From: CAYGUK01 sp964352985
Lineage (GTDB): Bacteria > Pseudomonadota > Gammaproteobacteria > JAHCLG01
DNA length: 9,365 nucleotides
Assembly: GCA_964352985.1 (NCBI GenBank)
Contig: CAYGUK010000134.1
Coordinates: forward strand, 1 to 9,365
Direction of reading: 5' to 3'
The notes beneath the pieces are model-generated. The model was not told where the DNA came from. It searched no databases and saw only the letters and a program-made list of their open reading frames with translations. The position numbers and the translations under genes are program-made. Each line of letters starts with the position of its first letter. Positions within the stretch are counted from its first letter, which is position 1. This document shows positions 1 through 7,359 of this stretch, one piece after another.

Positions 1-219
1 AAGTCTGTTCTTTTCAGCGTTTCTACGTTGTTGCTTAAATTTGGTGAATAGTTACCATTAATTTATATATCCTACCTCTTATTGATGATTAATTACTAGT
101 GCTTTGTGATTTTTCTCAAAACTGGATTGAGTCTTGCTGTATTTTTTATATGTCGCTTACATAGACAAAGATAAAATATTTCAGTAAATTATGGCAACTT
201 TGTTATTTAAAGTAGAATT

Positions 220-1428
220 ATGTTCACAGAATATTCCATAAGCGGCACGTTATTATTATTACTGATCACAATTATTGTGTTGATTAGACTAATAATTGAA
301 GTTTATTTTCATCGTAAACGTTTATTTTCGATACCTTATCGTATTCATGTGAATGGTACGCGAGGTAAATCGAGTGTCACTCGGTTGATTGCTGCGGGGT
401 TGAGAGCAGGGAATCTTGTCACTGTCGCAAAAACCACCGGCACGCTTGCACGATTTATTGAACCCTCAGGTAAAGAAGAAGCGGTTTATCGTTTTGGGCG
501 TACAAATGTAATTGAACAAGTTCGCGTTGTTAAAAAAGCAGCGAAATTCAATCCCGATGCCTTAGTGATAGAATGCATGGCCGTTCAGCCATTATTACAA
601 TCTCTTTGTGAATTAAAATTAATTCGTTCTACTCATGGCGTGTTAGTCAATGCCAGAGCCGATCATCTTGATGTGATGGGACCAACCGAACGCGATGTTG
701 CCTTTGCGTTGGCTGGCACGATGCCGATTCGTGGTAAATTTTTTACACCCGAACGAAAATATTTTAATGTTTTTGCTGAAGCGGCAAAAGATAGAAAGTC
801 AATGACAACGCAAATTACTGAACAACAAATTAATGCTATTACCGATGAAGAAATGGCCGGGTTTAGTTATAAAGAACATAAAGATAATGTCGCTCTAGCA
901 TTAGCGGTGTGTGAAGATTTAGGCGTAGATCGACAAACTGCATTACACGGAATGTGGCAAGCCACACCGGACCCGGGAGCGTTAACGGTTTATTCAATTC
1001 AATATCGTCAGCGAACATTAATTTTAGCAAATGTATTTGCTGCCAATGATCCGGTTTCTACTGGCGTCATCTGGGAAAAATTATTAAGCCAACTAACAGT
1101 TCATGATAAAGTGATTGGCCTTGTAAATTGCCGTTTTGATCGTGGGGATCGCTCGAAACAAATGGCTGAAGCCATTATTACGTGGACATTGCCTGATGAA
1201 ATTTTAGCGATAGGATCGGGTGTCACTTCCTTCACTAAAACATTAGAGCGAAGTCAAACTCTAACACCACTTACACATGGTGAGGGTTGGAATGTTGAAA
1301 AAATATTAAACCATGTCGCTAAAAACAGTGAAAATGGTTCGACAATTTTATTAATTGGAATTTGCAATATTAAAGATATTGGTTTTGAGTTATTAAATTA
1401 TTTTGAAAAAAATCGAGAGGTTTTATGA
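220..1428 (+). CDS. pgsB: Poly-gamma-glutamate synthase PgsB/CapB (Mur-ligase-like amide ligase)
   Basis: This 402-residue protein looks like the ATP-dependent amide ligase that joins glutamates through gamma-carboxyl groups in poly-gamma-glutamate (PGA) synthesis. Seen in the sequence: a hydrophobic membrane anchor at about residues 7-28, a basic HRKR stretch, then the Mur-ligase-like P-loop NGTRGKSS at 45-52. Further conserved-looking blocks are VIECMAVQP (116-124) and NARADHLDVMG (144-154). The length is close to the roughly 390-400 residues usual for PgsB. The ATG at 220 is preceded by only a weak ribosome site (AAAGTAGA), and the 219 bases upstream are AT-rich with no gene or convincing promoter that I can see. 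Its stop overlaps the pgsC start (ATGA), as expected for subunits of one membrane complex. The polymer actually made (D/L-glutamate or another gamma-linked peptide) cannot be read from the sequence. Confidence 0.93.
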   Translation: MFTEYSISGTLLLLLITIIVLIRLIIEVYFHRKRLFSIPYRIHVNGTRGKSSVTRLIAAGLRAGNLVTVAKTTGTLARFIEPSGKEEAVYRFGRTNVIEQVRVVKKAAKFNPDALVIECMAVQPLLQSLCELKLIRSTHGVLVNARADHLDVMGPTERDVAFALAGTMPIRGKFFTPERKYFNVFAEAAKDRKSMTTQITEQQINAITDEEMAGFSYKEHKDNVALALAVCEDLGVDRQTALHGMWQATPDPGALTVYSIQYRQRTLILANVFAANDPVSTGVIWEKLLSQLTVHDKVIGLVNCRFDRGDRSKQMAEAIITWTLPDEILAIGSGVTSFTKTLERSQTLTPLTHGEGWNVEKILNHVAKNSENGSTILLIGICNIKDIGFELLNYFEKNREVL

Positions 1429-1889
1429 TTGATCCACTTACTTTAGCTATCGGGATTGGTTTAGCCATTGGTTTGCTTTTTGTTGAAGCCTTTGGATTAT
1501 TTGCGGGTGGAATGGTTGTCCCTGGTTATTTTGCACTTGATTTAATTCATCCAGGCACCGTGGTCTTAACTATAATTACGGCATTATTAATCAACCTTAT
1601 TATTCGATTTTTATCCCGTTATTTAATCATCTATGGGCGTCGAAGGGTGTCCTTAACCGTTTTAATTGCCTTTTTAATGGGCGTTTTGATGAGGCATATT
1701 TTTGCAAGCTTATTACTTGTTGGCTCATATGGTTTAGTTTTTTCTGTGATTGGTTATATTATTCCTGGCTTGATTGCATTATCGATAGATAGACAAGGAA
1801 TAATTGAAACAGTTTGTACGTTACTAACAGTTTCAGTCGCAGTGAGGTTATTTTTAATCATTCTAATTGGACCGGTATTATTACGATGA
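1425..1889 (+). CDS. pgsC: Poly-gamma-glutamate biosynthesis protein PgsC/CapC
   Basis: This is the small integral-membrane partner of PgsB in PGA synthesis. The 154 residues are almost wholly hydrophobic, with about four to five membrane segments (roughly 5-27, 44-66, 76-96, 98-120 and 127-152). The family length is about 150. Two glycine/proline loop motifs typical of PgsC are visible: GGMVVPGYFAL at 28-38 and GYIIPGLIAL at 110-119, the latter followed by SIDRQGI. The start is well supported: GAGAGG at 1415-1420 lies 4 bases before the ATG, which overlaps the pgsB stop. The gene then overlaps the next one by ATGA (1886-1889), so all three genes are probably translationally coupled. PgsC is thought to stabilise or activate PgsB; that role comes from family knowledge, not from this sequence. 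Confidence 0.92.
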   Translation: MIDPLTLAIGIGLAIGLLFVEAFGLFAGGMVVPGYFALDLIHPGTVVLTIITALLINLIIRFLSRYLIIYGRRRVSLTVLIAFLMGVLMRHIFASLLLVGSYGLVFSVIGYIIPGLIALSIDRQGIIETVCTLLTVSVAVRLFLIILIGPVLLR

Positions 1890-3031
1890 AAAAAATGTAT
1901 TGGACAGCTCATAATTTACATCCTTATTTGATGATTTTACTTTGTATTGTTGCTCTAGCCTGCGGTTATGTGGTCGAAAAATATAAAACATTAAAGCCCG
2001 AACCTTATTATAAATTAATGTTGAAAGCATCTAGCATTTCACAAAATGCGATGAGTGAAGTAAAAAAACAACGATTAAGTTTGGGCATTAAAATTAATCC
2101 TGAATTTGATCCAGCAGAATCGGGCTTAATCGGCGAAAAATTTTCAAGTATTACTTCCGATAAAGGGGTATTACGTTCAAAACAAATCTCAATCAACCCT
2201 AATATTGCAGGACTAGTTATTATATATTTAAAAGATTTGAAGTTAAAAAAAGGGGATACCGTTGCGCTAGGAATGACTGGCTCTTTTCCAGGACTCAACA
2301 TCAATACACTTGCCGCGATAAAGGCAATGGGTTTAAATCCTCTTATTATTGTGAGTGGCGCTGCGTCTCAATGGGGTGCGAATATTCCTGGTTTATTGTG
2401 GATTGATATGTATCAGAAGCTTCAACATCAAGCGATATTTCCTTATCCAATATTAGCAGCTTCAATTGGATCGGCTAAAGATATGGGGGTTGATTTAGAT
2501 AGTAAAGGTGTTGATATTATTTCAAATACTATCAAAAAATACCAAATTCCTCTTATCGAAAATCAAAGTGTTCGAAAAAGTATTGATGAGCGCATGAGTT
2601 TTTATGATCAAGCTGCAAATAATCAACCGATAAAGGCCTATATTAATATTGGTGGCGGCGTGGCTTCTGTTGGCAAACATTGGGTTAAAGATGGCTTATC
2701 TGAAGAAGTAAAAAAAGCTGCAGAAAATCATTCACTTGTGTCAGGCGTGAATCTATCGTTACCGATTCAATTGGCGAATACAGATTCTGTGGCGGTACGC
2801 TATTTAAAGCAGGGGATCCCTGTTATAAACTTAAAAGATATTAAACGAATTGCCGAACATTATCATTTACAACCCTGGCAAAAAAGCGGTCACGTTGGGC
2901 TAAGTGGATTATATGTGAAGGAACAATATAATATTTTATTGGCTATTTTAGGGTTGATCGTTATCTTTGGGATACTAGTTTTGGTCACCATAATCATCAA
3001 GAAAAAAGTCATTGCAGAAAATCAAATATAA
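1886..3031 (+). CDS. pgsW: Poly-gamma-glutamate system protein (PgsW-like)
   Basis: I place this 381-residue protein in the 'poly-gamma-glutamate system protein' family found with PgsB and PgsC in Gram-negative bacteria; its biochemical role is not established. It has an N-terminal membrane segment at about 12-30 and a C-terminal one at about 349-371 followed by a KKK tail, so the ~320-residue middle is probably periplasmic. The middle holds glycine-rich blocks such as GDTVALGMTGSFPGLN (123-138), IVSGAASQWGAN (155-166) and INIGGGVASVGKH (253-265). These look like a globular, possibly ligand-binding or enzymatic fold. I chose ATG 1886 because it gives an ATGA overlap with pgsC and begins just before the membrane segment. 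An upstream in-frame ATG at 1814 would overlap pgsC by 76 bases and has no support. It takes the place in the operon that PgsA/CapA holds in Firmicutes, but it does not look like PgsA. Confidence 0.8.
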   Translation: MKKMYWTAHNLHPYLMILLCIVALACGYVVEKYKTLKPEPYYKLMLKASSISQNAMSEVKKQRLSLGIKINPEFDPAESGLIGEKFSSITSDKGVLRSKQISINPNIAGLVIIYLKDLKLKKGDTVALGMTGSFPGLNINTLAAIKAMGLNPLIIVSGAASQWGANIPGLLWIDMYQKLQHQAIFPYPILAASIGSAKDMGVDLDSKGVDIISNTIKKYQIPLIENQSVRKSIDERMSFYDQAANNQPIKAYINIGGGVASVGKHWVKDGLSEEVKKAAENHSLVSGVNLSLPIQLANTDSVAVRYLKQGIPVINLKDIKRIAEHYHLQPWQKSGHVGLSGLYVKEQYNILLAILGLIVIFGILVLVTIIIKKKVIAENQI

Positions 3032-3083
3032 TAGTAGCTATTAGTAGCCGTTAATTTTAAGGAAAAACTCCCTAAAATGGGAC

Positions 3084-3112
3084 TACAATTCGAGTTATCT
3101 CAACCCTATAAT
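3084..3112 (+). promoter_or_regulatory. Possible sigma-70 promoter for the 3149 gene
   Basis: A consensus -10 box TATAAT lies at 3107-3112. A poor -35 candidate (TACAAT, 3084-3089) sits 17 bases upstream. Transcription would begin near 3119, about 30 bases before the ATG at 3149. The region is AT-rich, so a chance match is possible. The 117-base gap after pgsW suggests that the downstream genes have their own start of transcription. Confidence 0.35.
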
Positions 3113-3148
3113 AAATGATATATTATAATTTATCATGCGAATTAAAAA

Positions 3149-3502
3149 ATGAAAACACAAAATATAGCCGCGGTTGAGATTAGACGTACTTTAATATTAG
3201 AGTGGGCGAGAGTTCATCGTGACTTCATTAATTTTTATGTTGAAAATTTTGAAAATTTACAATACGTCGTTAAATTAAATACTAATCGAAAAAATTTCCA
3301 TTCTTTAATTAAAGCAATTCAACAACTAGATAAAGTAGATACTGTCGAACACAGTGAAAAGTTTCTAAAGTTGTTTGACCAGGCGCTTTATCATATTTTT
3401 TTAGCGTATCAATATTTCAAGAAACATTCATATCAATTATCTTTCTGTAAAGATCAATTTAATGTTAAAAATCAAAAAAACCTTTTCGCCTTTGTTGCGT
3501 GA
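3149..3502 (+). CDS. Hypothetical small helical protein (117 aa)
   Basis: I do not recognise this protein. It is 117 residues, soluble in appearance, without signal peptide or membrane segment, and rich in aromatic and basic residues (for example RVHRDFINFYVENFENLQYV at 21-40 and YHIFLAYQYFKKHSYQLSF at 81-99). The pattern suggests three or four amphipathic helices. An in-frame TAA at 3143-3145 fixes ATG 3149 as the first possible start, yet no clear Shine-Dalgarno sequence precedes it. Codon use matches its neighbours and the frame is uninterrupted, which supports a real gene. It ends 39 bases before the DUF523 gene, so the two could share a transcript. No function can be proposed. Confidence 0.55.
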   Translation: MKTQNIAAVEIRRTLILEWARVHRDFINFYVENFENLQYVVKLNTNRKNFHSLIKAIQQLDKVDTVEHSEKFLKLFDQALYHIFLAYQYFKKHSYQLSFCKDQFNVKNQKNLFAFVA

Positions 3503-3528
3503 TTGCTAGAGTTCTAATTCATTTGATG

Positions 3529-3558
3529 TTAGGATGAGTGCATGAACACTCATCCTAA
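3529..3558 (+). promoter_or_regulatory. Hairpin enclosing the RBS and start codon of the DUF523 gene
   Basis: TTAGGATGAGTG (3529-3540) and CACTCATCCTAA (3547-3558) are perfect 12-base reverse complements separated by the 6-base loop CATGAA. The loop holds the start codon (3542-3544). The likely Shine-Dalgarno bases AGGA (3531-3534), 7 bases before the ATG, are paired in the left arm, and the right arm is codons 3 to 6. In mRNA this would hide the ribosome site, suggesting translation controlled by unfolding. No T-run follows directly, so a terminator role is less likely. At DNA level it could instead be an operator. Confidence 0.6.
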
Positions 3559-4051
3559 AATTTTAGTTAGTGCTTGTTTATTAGGTGCGAAAGTTCGTTA
3601 TGACGGTCGCGATAATCAACAATCAAATGCGAATTTACATCTTTGGCTACAGAACGGTCATATCATTTCAGTCTGTCCAGAAATGGCGGGTGGATTACCA
3701 ACCCCGAGGCCCGCAGCAGAAATTGAGATGGGTAAAACAAGTGTTCAAGTTTTAAATCATGAAGCAAAAATACTAACTAAAAATCATATTGATGTTTCTG
3801 AGTTTTATTTGGAAGGCGCGCATGCCGCGTTAAGACTAGCAAAAAAATATCATATTACCGTCGCAATCTTAAAAGCCCGTAGTCCTTCTTGTGGATCGAA
3901 ACAAATCTATGATGGAAGCCATCAAGGAAAATTAACTAATGGTGATGGCGTGACCACTTGTTTATTACGCCAACATGGTATTGAAGTTTTTAACGAATCT
4001 GAAATTGATGAAGCTCTTAGTGCTGCTTTGCGAAATCAACTATCAACGTAA
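3542..4051 (+). CDS. DUF523 family protein (TudS-like, probable [4Fe-4S] desulfidase fold)
   Basis: This 169-residue cytoplasmic protein is a clear DUF523 member. Diagnostic motifs are ILVSACLLG at 7-15, VRYDGR at 18-23, VCPEMAGGLPTPRPAAE at 44-60 and LKARSPSCGS at 110-119. The three conserved cysteines are C12, C45 and C117. In the one characterised member type I know, TudS thiouracil desulfidase, three such cysteines bind a [4Fe-4S] cluster that removes sulfur from 2-thiouracil. The glutamate two residues after the second cysteine (E47) is also kept. Whether this protein acts on thiouracil, another thiolated base or something else is not shown. ATG 3542 is the only plausible start: an in-frame TAG lies at 3530-3532 and the family core begins at residue 7. 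The start lies in a hairpin loop, described separately. The gene ends 199 bases before the next. Confidence 0.85.
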   Translation: MNTHPKILVSACLLGAKVRYDGRDNQQSNANLHLWLQNGHIISVCPEMAGGLPTPRPAAEIEMGKTSVQVLNHEAKILTKNHIDVSEFYLEGAHAALRLAKKYHITVAILKARSPSCGSKQIYDGSHQGKLTNGDGVTTCLLRQHGIEVFNESEIDEALSAALRNQLST

Positions 4052-4194
4052 TAATCTTTTTCTATTTATTAGACTATTTTTTTTATAATATAACTAGATC
4101 CTATGGAATTTATAGATAAAAATTATAAATTTAATCGTAGATGATTCTTTATTTAATCTGTGTGATAAAAACAAAGAATTTTGAGGGGTTGTAT

Positions 4195-4224
4195 TTTACA
4201 ATTAATGTGACATTATATTATAAA
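4195..4224 (+). promoter_or_regulatory. Possible sigma-70 promoter for the PDE-like gene
   Basis: TTTACA (4195-4200) and TATAAA (4219-4224) fit -35 and -10 boxes with an 18-base spacer. The start of transcription would be about 20 bases before ATG 4251, with AAGAAG (4239-4244) as ribosome site. The surrounding sequence is very AT-rich, so the match could be chance. The 199-base gap does argue for an independent promoter here. Confidence 0.35.
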
Positions 4225-4250
4225 ATCATCTCATAAATAAGAAGACGATT

Positions 4251-6026
4251 ATGGCATATTGTTTTACACTATTGTACAAATGTCTATCGAGGTGTTGCGG
4301 GGAAAGGGAATCCGTAAGACCGGTGAGGATGGCATCTCATTTATCTCTTTTTGATCCTGAACTAACGACTGAATTTACTACTACCCACACTGAAGAAGAT
4401 TCAAAAATAGAAAGTGAAACATCAGTTCGAATTCATTCTTTATTAACAACGCATGATCTTCTATTGGACGAAAGTGATCCCTTTTATAAAACTCTACTCA
4501 CGTTGTTACCAAAACATTTTGCATTGCTTGAAAAATTTTCAAAAGTTGAATTTAAAAGATTTTACGATTATGTTACTTTCTCAAAACTATCCTCCGCAGG
4601 AATTACTCGTATACTCGATTCATTAGCAGACAGAGAATATTTATTTCATCATTTTAGTGAAGTGACAACTGCCTTTTCAACCTTATTAACAAAAACGGAT
4701 AGACAGCCCGAAGTCTTACCTAAAATACGAGAGTTGACTGAACAACAATTTTTGAAAGCAATTGGTGTTATTGCAAAACGCACAACAGATCAATTTCCAT
4801 ATCATAATATTTATCACGCAATTCACATACGATTTTATTTTGCGATGATTTATAATCGTTGGTCAAAACAGTTTTATGGATCGCATGCTTCTTCGCTAGG
4901 TGTTATCTTTAAGCTTTTATTGAGTTTGATGGTCGCGGTTCATGACATTGAAGTACGTAAAGTGCCTTTTGTGAATGAAGCAGAGAGCGCTATTTATGCG
5001 GCAGAAGCGATTGAAGATATTATTGATCAGTTGGGCGATGAATTTGGATTTACCGGTTTGGAAGAACGTGCCTGTTTAACAAAGTTTAAAGAACTATTAG
5101 CAACAATAGCAAGAATTGTAATCATTGATGGTACAACGCTAGTGGGTGATTTTCAAAATGTGATTCAATCTATGGCGACAGTAATGGCTAATACTGAACA
5201 AATTTTAAGTGGCAATTCCAATTTTCATTGCCGAGAATATCATGAAGTTTTTTCGCCAGTATTAATGGGGCAAGTGATAACTGGATTATGTGATTTTAAT
5301 ACGCTATCGATTTTGGCAGTTCCTAAATCTAAATCTATGCTTGTACAATCCCGAGCACATTTAAAACATTATGAAAGTTTATCTGATTTGGCTCATCATC
5401 ATGATTATGATGTTGAAAGTTTATTTAAAAAATATTCTGAGGAATTATCAGGCTTAAGTGAGTTTATGGAAAAAGACCTCTTGCCTCAAGATAGCCGTGC
5501 ACCCTTTTTACGGTGTTTACAACAAAGTTTTTTACTTTCTTATGAGTTTGATGCGAGACGTCAACAATTAAAATCTCATCAACGTGAACTTTTTGTTCGT
5601 TTACTTGCTTTTTCTCGTAGTATTGATGGATCTTCACAGGATAATTTTGAACATTTTTGTCTTGACGTCGATCAATCGGATTTACTCGCTATTGCAGACA
5701 TGTATTTAAACTCGTTAAATGGCGAGCAAAATTTTGCGAGATGTCAGGATTTAAAACTGTTTCATCAAATAGCCGACCAATATGGCAGCCATGATTTTTT
5801 TGTACCGTTAATCGATATTGATAGTTGGGCGCAGCATGAAAAAAATTTAGAAATATTCAAAACACATGTTAAACAATTAGAACCCGCAGATAAAATTAAA
5901 TTACTTTTTTCATTATTTGTATTAAGTAGCAAACAAGAAGGCTATGATCTTTTTTGCCGGGAACAGGTTAAATTTGAACCAGCACTTAAAGGTGTTCCAA
6001 AAAAACAGGTATTAGTATTGAGTTAA
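4251..6026 (+). CDS. Class I cyclic-nucleotide phosphodiesterase-like (HD-fold) protein, candidate effector
   Basis: This 591-residue protein has a central domain that follows eukaryotic-type class I 3',5'-cyclic-nucleotide phosphodiesterases. Visible in order: FPYHNIYHA (182-190), matching the YHNxxHA signature with catalytic His185 and metal-ligand His189; MVAVHDIE (227-234) with His231-Asp232; NEAESAIY (242-249), matching the conserved NxxSxLAxxY block; IIDGT (291-295), like the TDM block; and GLCDFNTL (345-352), with Asp348 in the place of the last metal ligand. The 116-residue spacing from Asp232 to Asp348 is close to that in human PDE4. The invariant glutamine of the nucleotide pocket is not obvious, so substrate may differ or activity may be altered. 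The N-terminus has four cysteines in 16 residues (C4, C11, C15, C16) amid hydrophobic and basic residues, which could be lipidated in a host cell (inference). Residues beyond about 420 are helical and unrecognised. A shorter start at 4329 (Met27) is possible. Its 3' end meets the convergent gene after 10 bases. Confidence 0.65.
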   Translation: MAYCFTLLYKCLSRCCGERESVRPVRMASHLSLFDPELTTEFTTTHTEEDSKIESETSVRIHSLLTTHDLLLDESDPFYKTLLTLLPKHFALLEKFSKVEFKRFYDYVTFSKLSSAGITRILDSLADREYLFHHFSEVTTAFSTLLTKTDRQPEVLPKIRELTEQQFLKAIGVIAKRTTDQFPYHNIYHAIHIRFYFAMIYNRWSKQFYGSHASSLGVIFKLLLSLMVAVHDIEVRKVPFVNEAESAIYAAEAIEDIIDQLGDEFGFTGLEERACLTKFKELLATIARIVIIDGTTLVGDFQNVIQSMATVMANTEQILSGNSNFHCREYHEVFSPVLMGQVITGLCDFNTLSILAVPKSKSMLVQSRAHLKHYESLSDLAHHHDYDVESLFKKYSEELSGLSEFMEKDLLPQDSRAPFLRCLQQSFLLSYEFDARRQQLKSHQRELFVRLLAFSRSIDGSSQDNFEHFCLDVDQSDLLAIADMYLNSLNGEQNFARCQDLKLFHQIADQYGSHDFFVPLIDIDSWAQHEKNLEIFKTHVKQLEPADKIKLLFSLFVLSSKQEGYDLFCREQVKFEPALKGVPKKQVLVLS

Positions 6027-6036
6027 TTATTAAAAT

Positions 6037-7083
6037 TTAAGTGTGACGAATATAGGTTTCTGCAATACTGTGAATCCAGCTTGGGTTATAGATTAAAAAA
6101 TTATTCGTCAAGAGAGATAAATCTTCAATATTATCAGCTAGTTTTATTTTCATCGGGATAGAATTGGGTAAAGAAACGATATGAGTATTTATTTCTTCGT
6201 TAAATTGCTGCCAATGTGTCGAAGAAATTGGAAAATTGGATATCGTTAAGCTCCATAACAAGACAGCTTTGTAAAATTGCACTAAAGCAAAATGATTATC
6301 TAATTTGTTTATTTGATCCGAATAGATTAAAAAAGCTTTATCGTATTGTTCTAATTCAATATACATTATTGCTAACAAAAACCAATTGTAAAGATTGATT
6401 ATTTCATTATATTTATTCCAATGTTGAATATGATTTTCTAATAATACAATACCTTTACGCTGCTGTCCTTCCGAACGGTAAAATTGAGAATGAAGAAAAA
6501 GACCTAATGGATGCTTAGGTTTGATCGATAAGGTTTGTTTTAACAATTGTGAACTACCAGTATATTCTTGTTGAATAAATAGATTGAAAGATTCTTCACT
6601 GAGTAAATCACAATTTTCAGTTTGTGTTTTTTTGACTTTACTCATTAACTCAAAAATCTCGAGTGATTTATCTGGCAAAATAATGTTAACTAAATGTAAT
6701 AATGGGATTTGAAGTGTATCTTGTGGCCAATTTTCATTGTACTTTTGATGGTATTGTAGTTGGGTATAATATTGATTATTTACTAAAGCAAGTATAATTA
6801 AGATTAAACACTGTTCACGTTCGTTGAGTTTATATGATTTTTCAAATATTTGTAGAATAGTTTTTTTTGCTTTTTGTTGGGATTCTTTAGTGAGTGTTAA
6901 ACCATAGTATAGTGCTTGAAGAATAAAAATCATGGCACATTTTGAATCATCAAATTTGATTTCCAAAATATTTAACGTTAATTTTTTATAACTAACTAAT
7001 GATTGGACGAAATGATTAATGAGCGCAAGTTCTTTTTTATTAGCATGAGAAATTTCTATATTGTTAAAATCAAATTGTTTCAA
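6037..7083 (-). CDS. TTC38/StaR-like tetratricopeptide-repeat protein
   Basis: This 348-residue, wholly helical protein resembles the TTC38 (StaR-like) TPR family. Supporting blocks: NEREQCLILIILAL at 87-100 followed by a WPQDTLQIPLLH stretch (119-130), like the family's 'RE..h..Al ... P.DlLAlk..H'; then LHSQFYRSEGQQRKGIVLLE (197-216); and NLYNWFLLAIMYIELEQYDK (230-249) leading to AFLIYSDQI, like the family's 'HnwWhlALyyiE.g.y..Al.iYd'. A late HWQQFNEE (290-297) also fits. There is no signal peptide, so it is probably cytoplasmic, or secreted by a leaderless route. The first start codon in frame is TTG (7081-7083), with an in-frame TAA three codons upstream. The next ATG (Met51) would remove part of the conserved region, so I keep TTG although its ribosome site is weak. 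TPR proteins usually bind partners; no ligand or reaction is evident. Confidence 0.6.
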   Translation of the reverse strand: MKQFDFNNIEISHANKKELALINHFVQSLVSYKKLTLNILEIKFDDSKCAMIFILQALYYGLTLTKESQQKAKKTILQIFEKSYKLNEREQCLILIILALVNNQYYTQLQYHQKYNENWPQDTLQIPLLHLVNIILPDKSLEIFELMSKVKKTQTENCDLLSEESFNLFIQQEYTGSSQLLKQTLSIKPKHPLGLFLHSQFYRSEGQQRKGIVLLENHIQHWNKYNEIINLYNWFLLAIMYIELEQYDKAFLIYSDQINKLDNHFALVQFYKAVLLWSLTISNFPISSTHWQQFNEEINTHIVSLPNSIPMKIKLADNIEDLSLLTNNFLIYNPSWIHSIAETYIRHT

Positions 7084-7106
7084 CTTAAATTACCATAAAA
7101 CTATTT

Positions 7107-7136
7107 TTTGTATAGCCATTAAAATGGCTATACAAA
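7107..7136. repeat. 14-bp perfect inverted repeat upstream of the TTC38-like gene
   Basis: TTTGTATAGCCATT (7107-7120) and AATGGCTATACAAA (7123-7136) are perfect reverse complements around a 2-base centre. It lies 23 bases upstream of the TTG start of the minus-strand gene, in the 276-base divergent gap. Neither strand shows a T-run straight after the repeat in the direction of transcription, so it is not a standard terminator. A protein-binding operator or a hairpin in the leader of the minus-strand mRNA are the likelier readings. Confidence 0.6.
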
Positions 7137-7359
7137 GATCAAGATTCAATTTACAAATCCAATCATACTTTTTTTAAATCGTATTTTCTACTCATAGAAA
7201 AGTGAAAATGGAGATAAATTTATTTTTGAATAATAAAGTAAAAATTTCTCTTTATACTCGTATTTTGGTTGAAAAAAAACCTAATATTCCCCGTGTAAAA
7301 AATTAATTTTGACCAGGAAAAATTCGAATATCCTTTATTATTTATGATAATATCCAGGA

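Noticed and set aside
1814..1885. Upstream in-frame ATG extending the pgsW-like protein by 24 residues
   Set aside because: It would overlap pgsC by 76 bases, lacks a ribosome site, and ATG 1886 gives the same ATGA overlap seen between pgsB and pgsC.
2008..2304. 98-codon minus-strand open frame
   Set aside because: It is antisense inside pgsW, with no family resemblance or ribosome site.
3054..3078. Stem-loop after pgsW (ATTTTAAGG / CCCTAAAAT)
   Set aside because: The 9-bp stem has an A-C mismatch, is AT-rich and has no T-run, so it is too weak to call a terminator.
4107..4131. AATTTATA / TATAAATT inverted repeat upstream of the PDE-like gene
   Set aside because: Eight A/T-only base pairs in a very AT-rich gap are expected by chance.
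6024..6042. Possible terminator between the convergent genes at 6026 and 6037
   Set aside because: Only short AT-only self-complementarity is present in the 10-base gap.
6216..6398. 60-codon plus-strand open frame
   Set aside because: It is antisense to the TTC38-like gene and resembles nothing.
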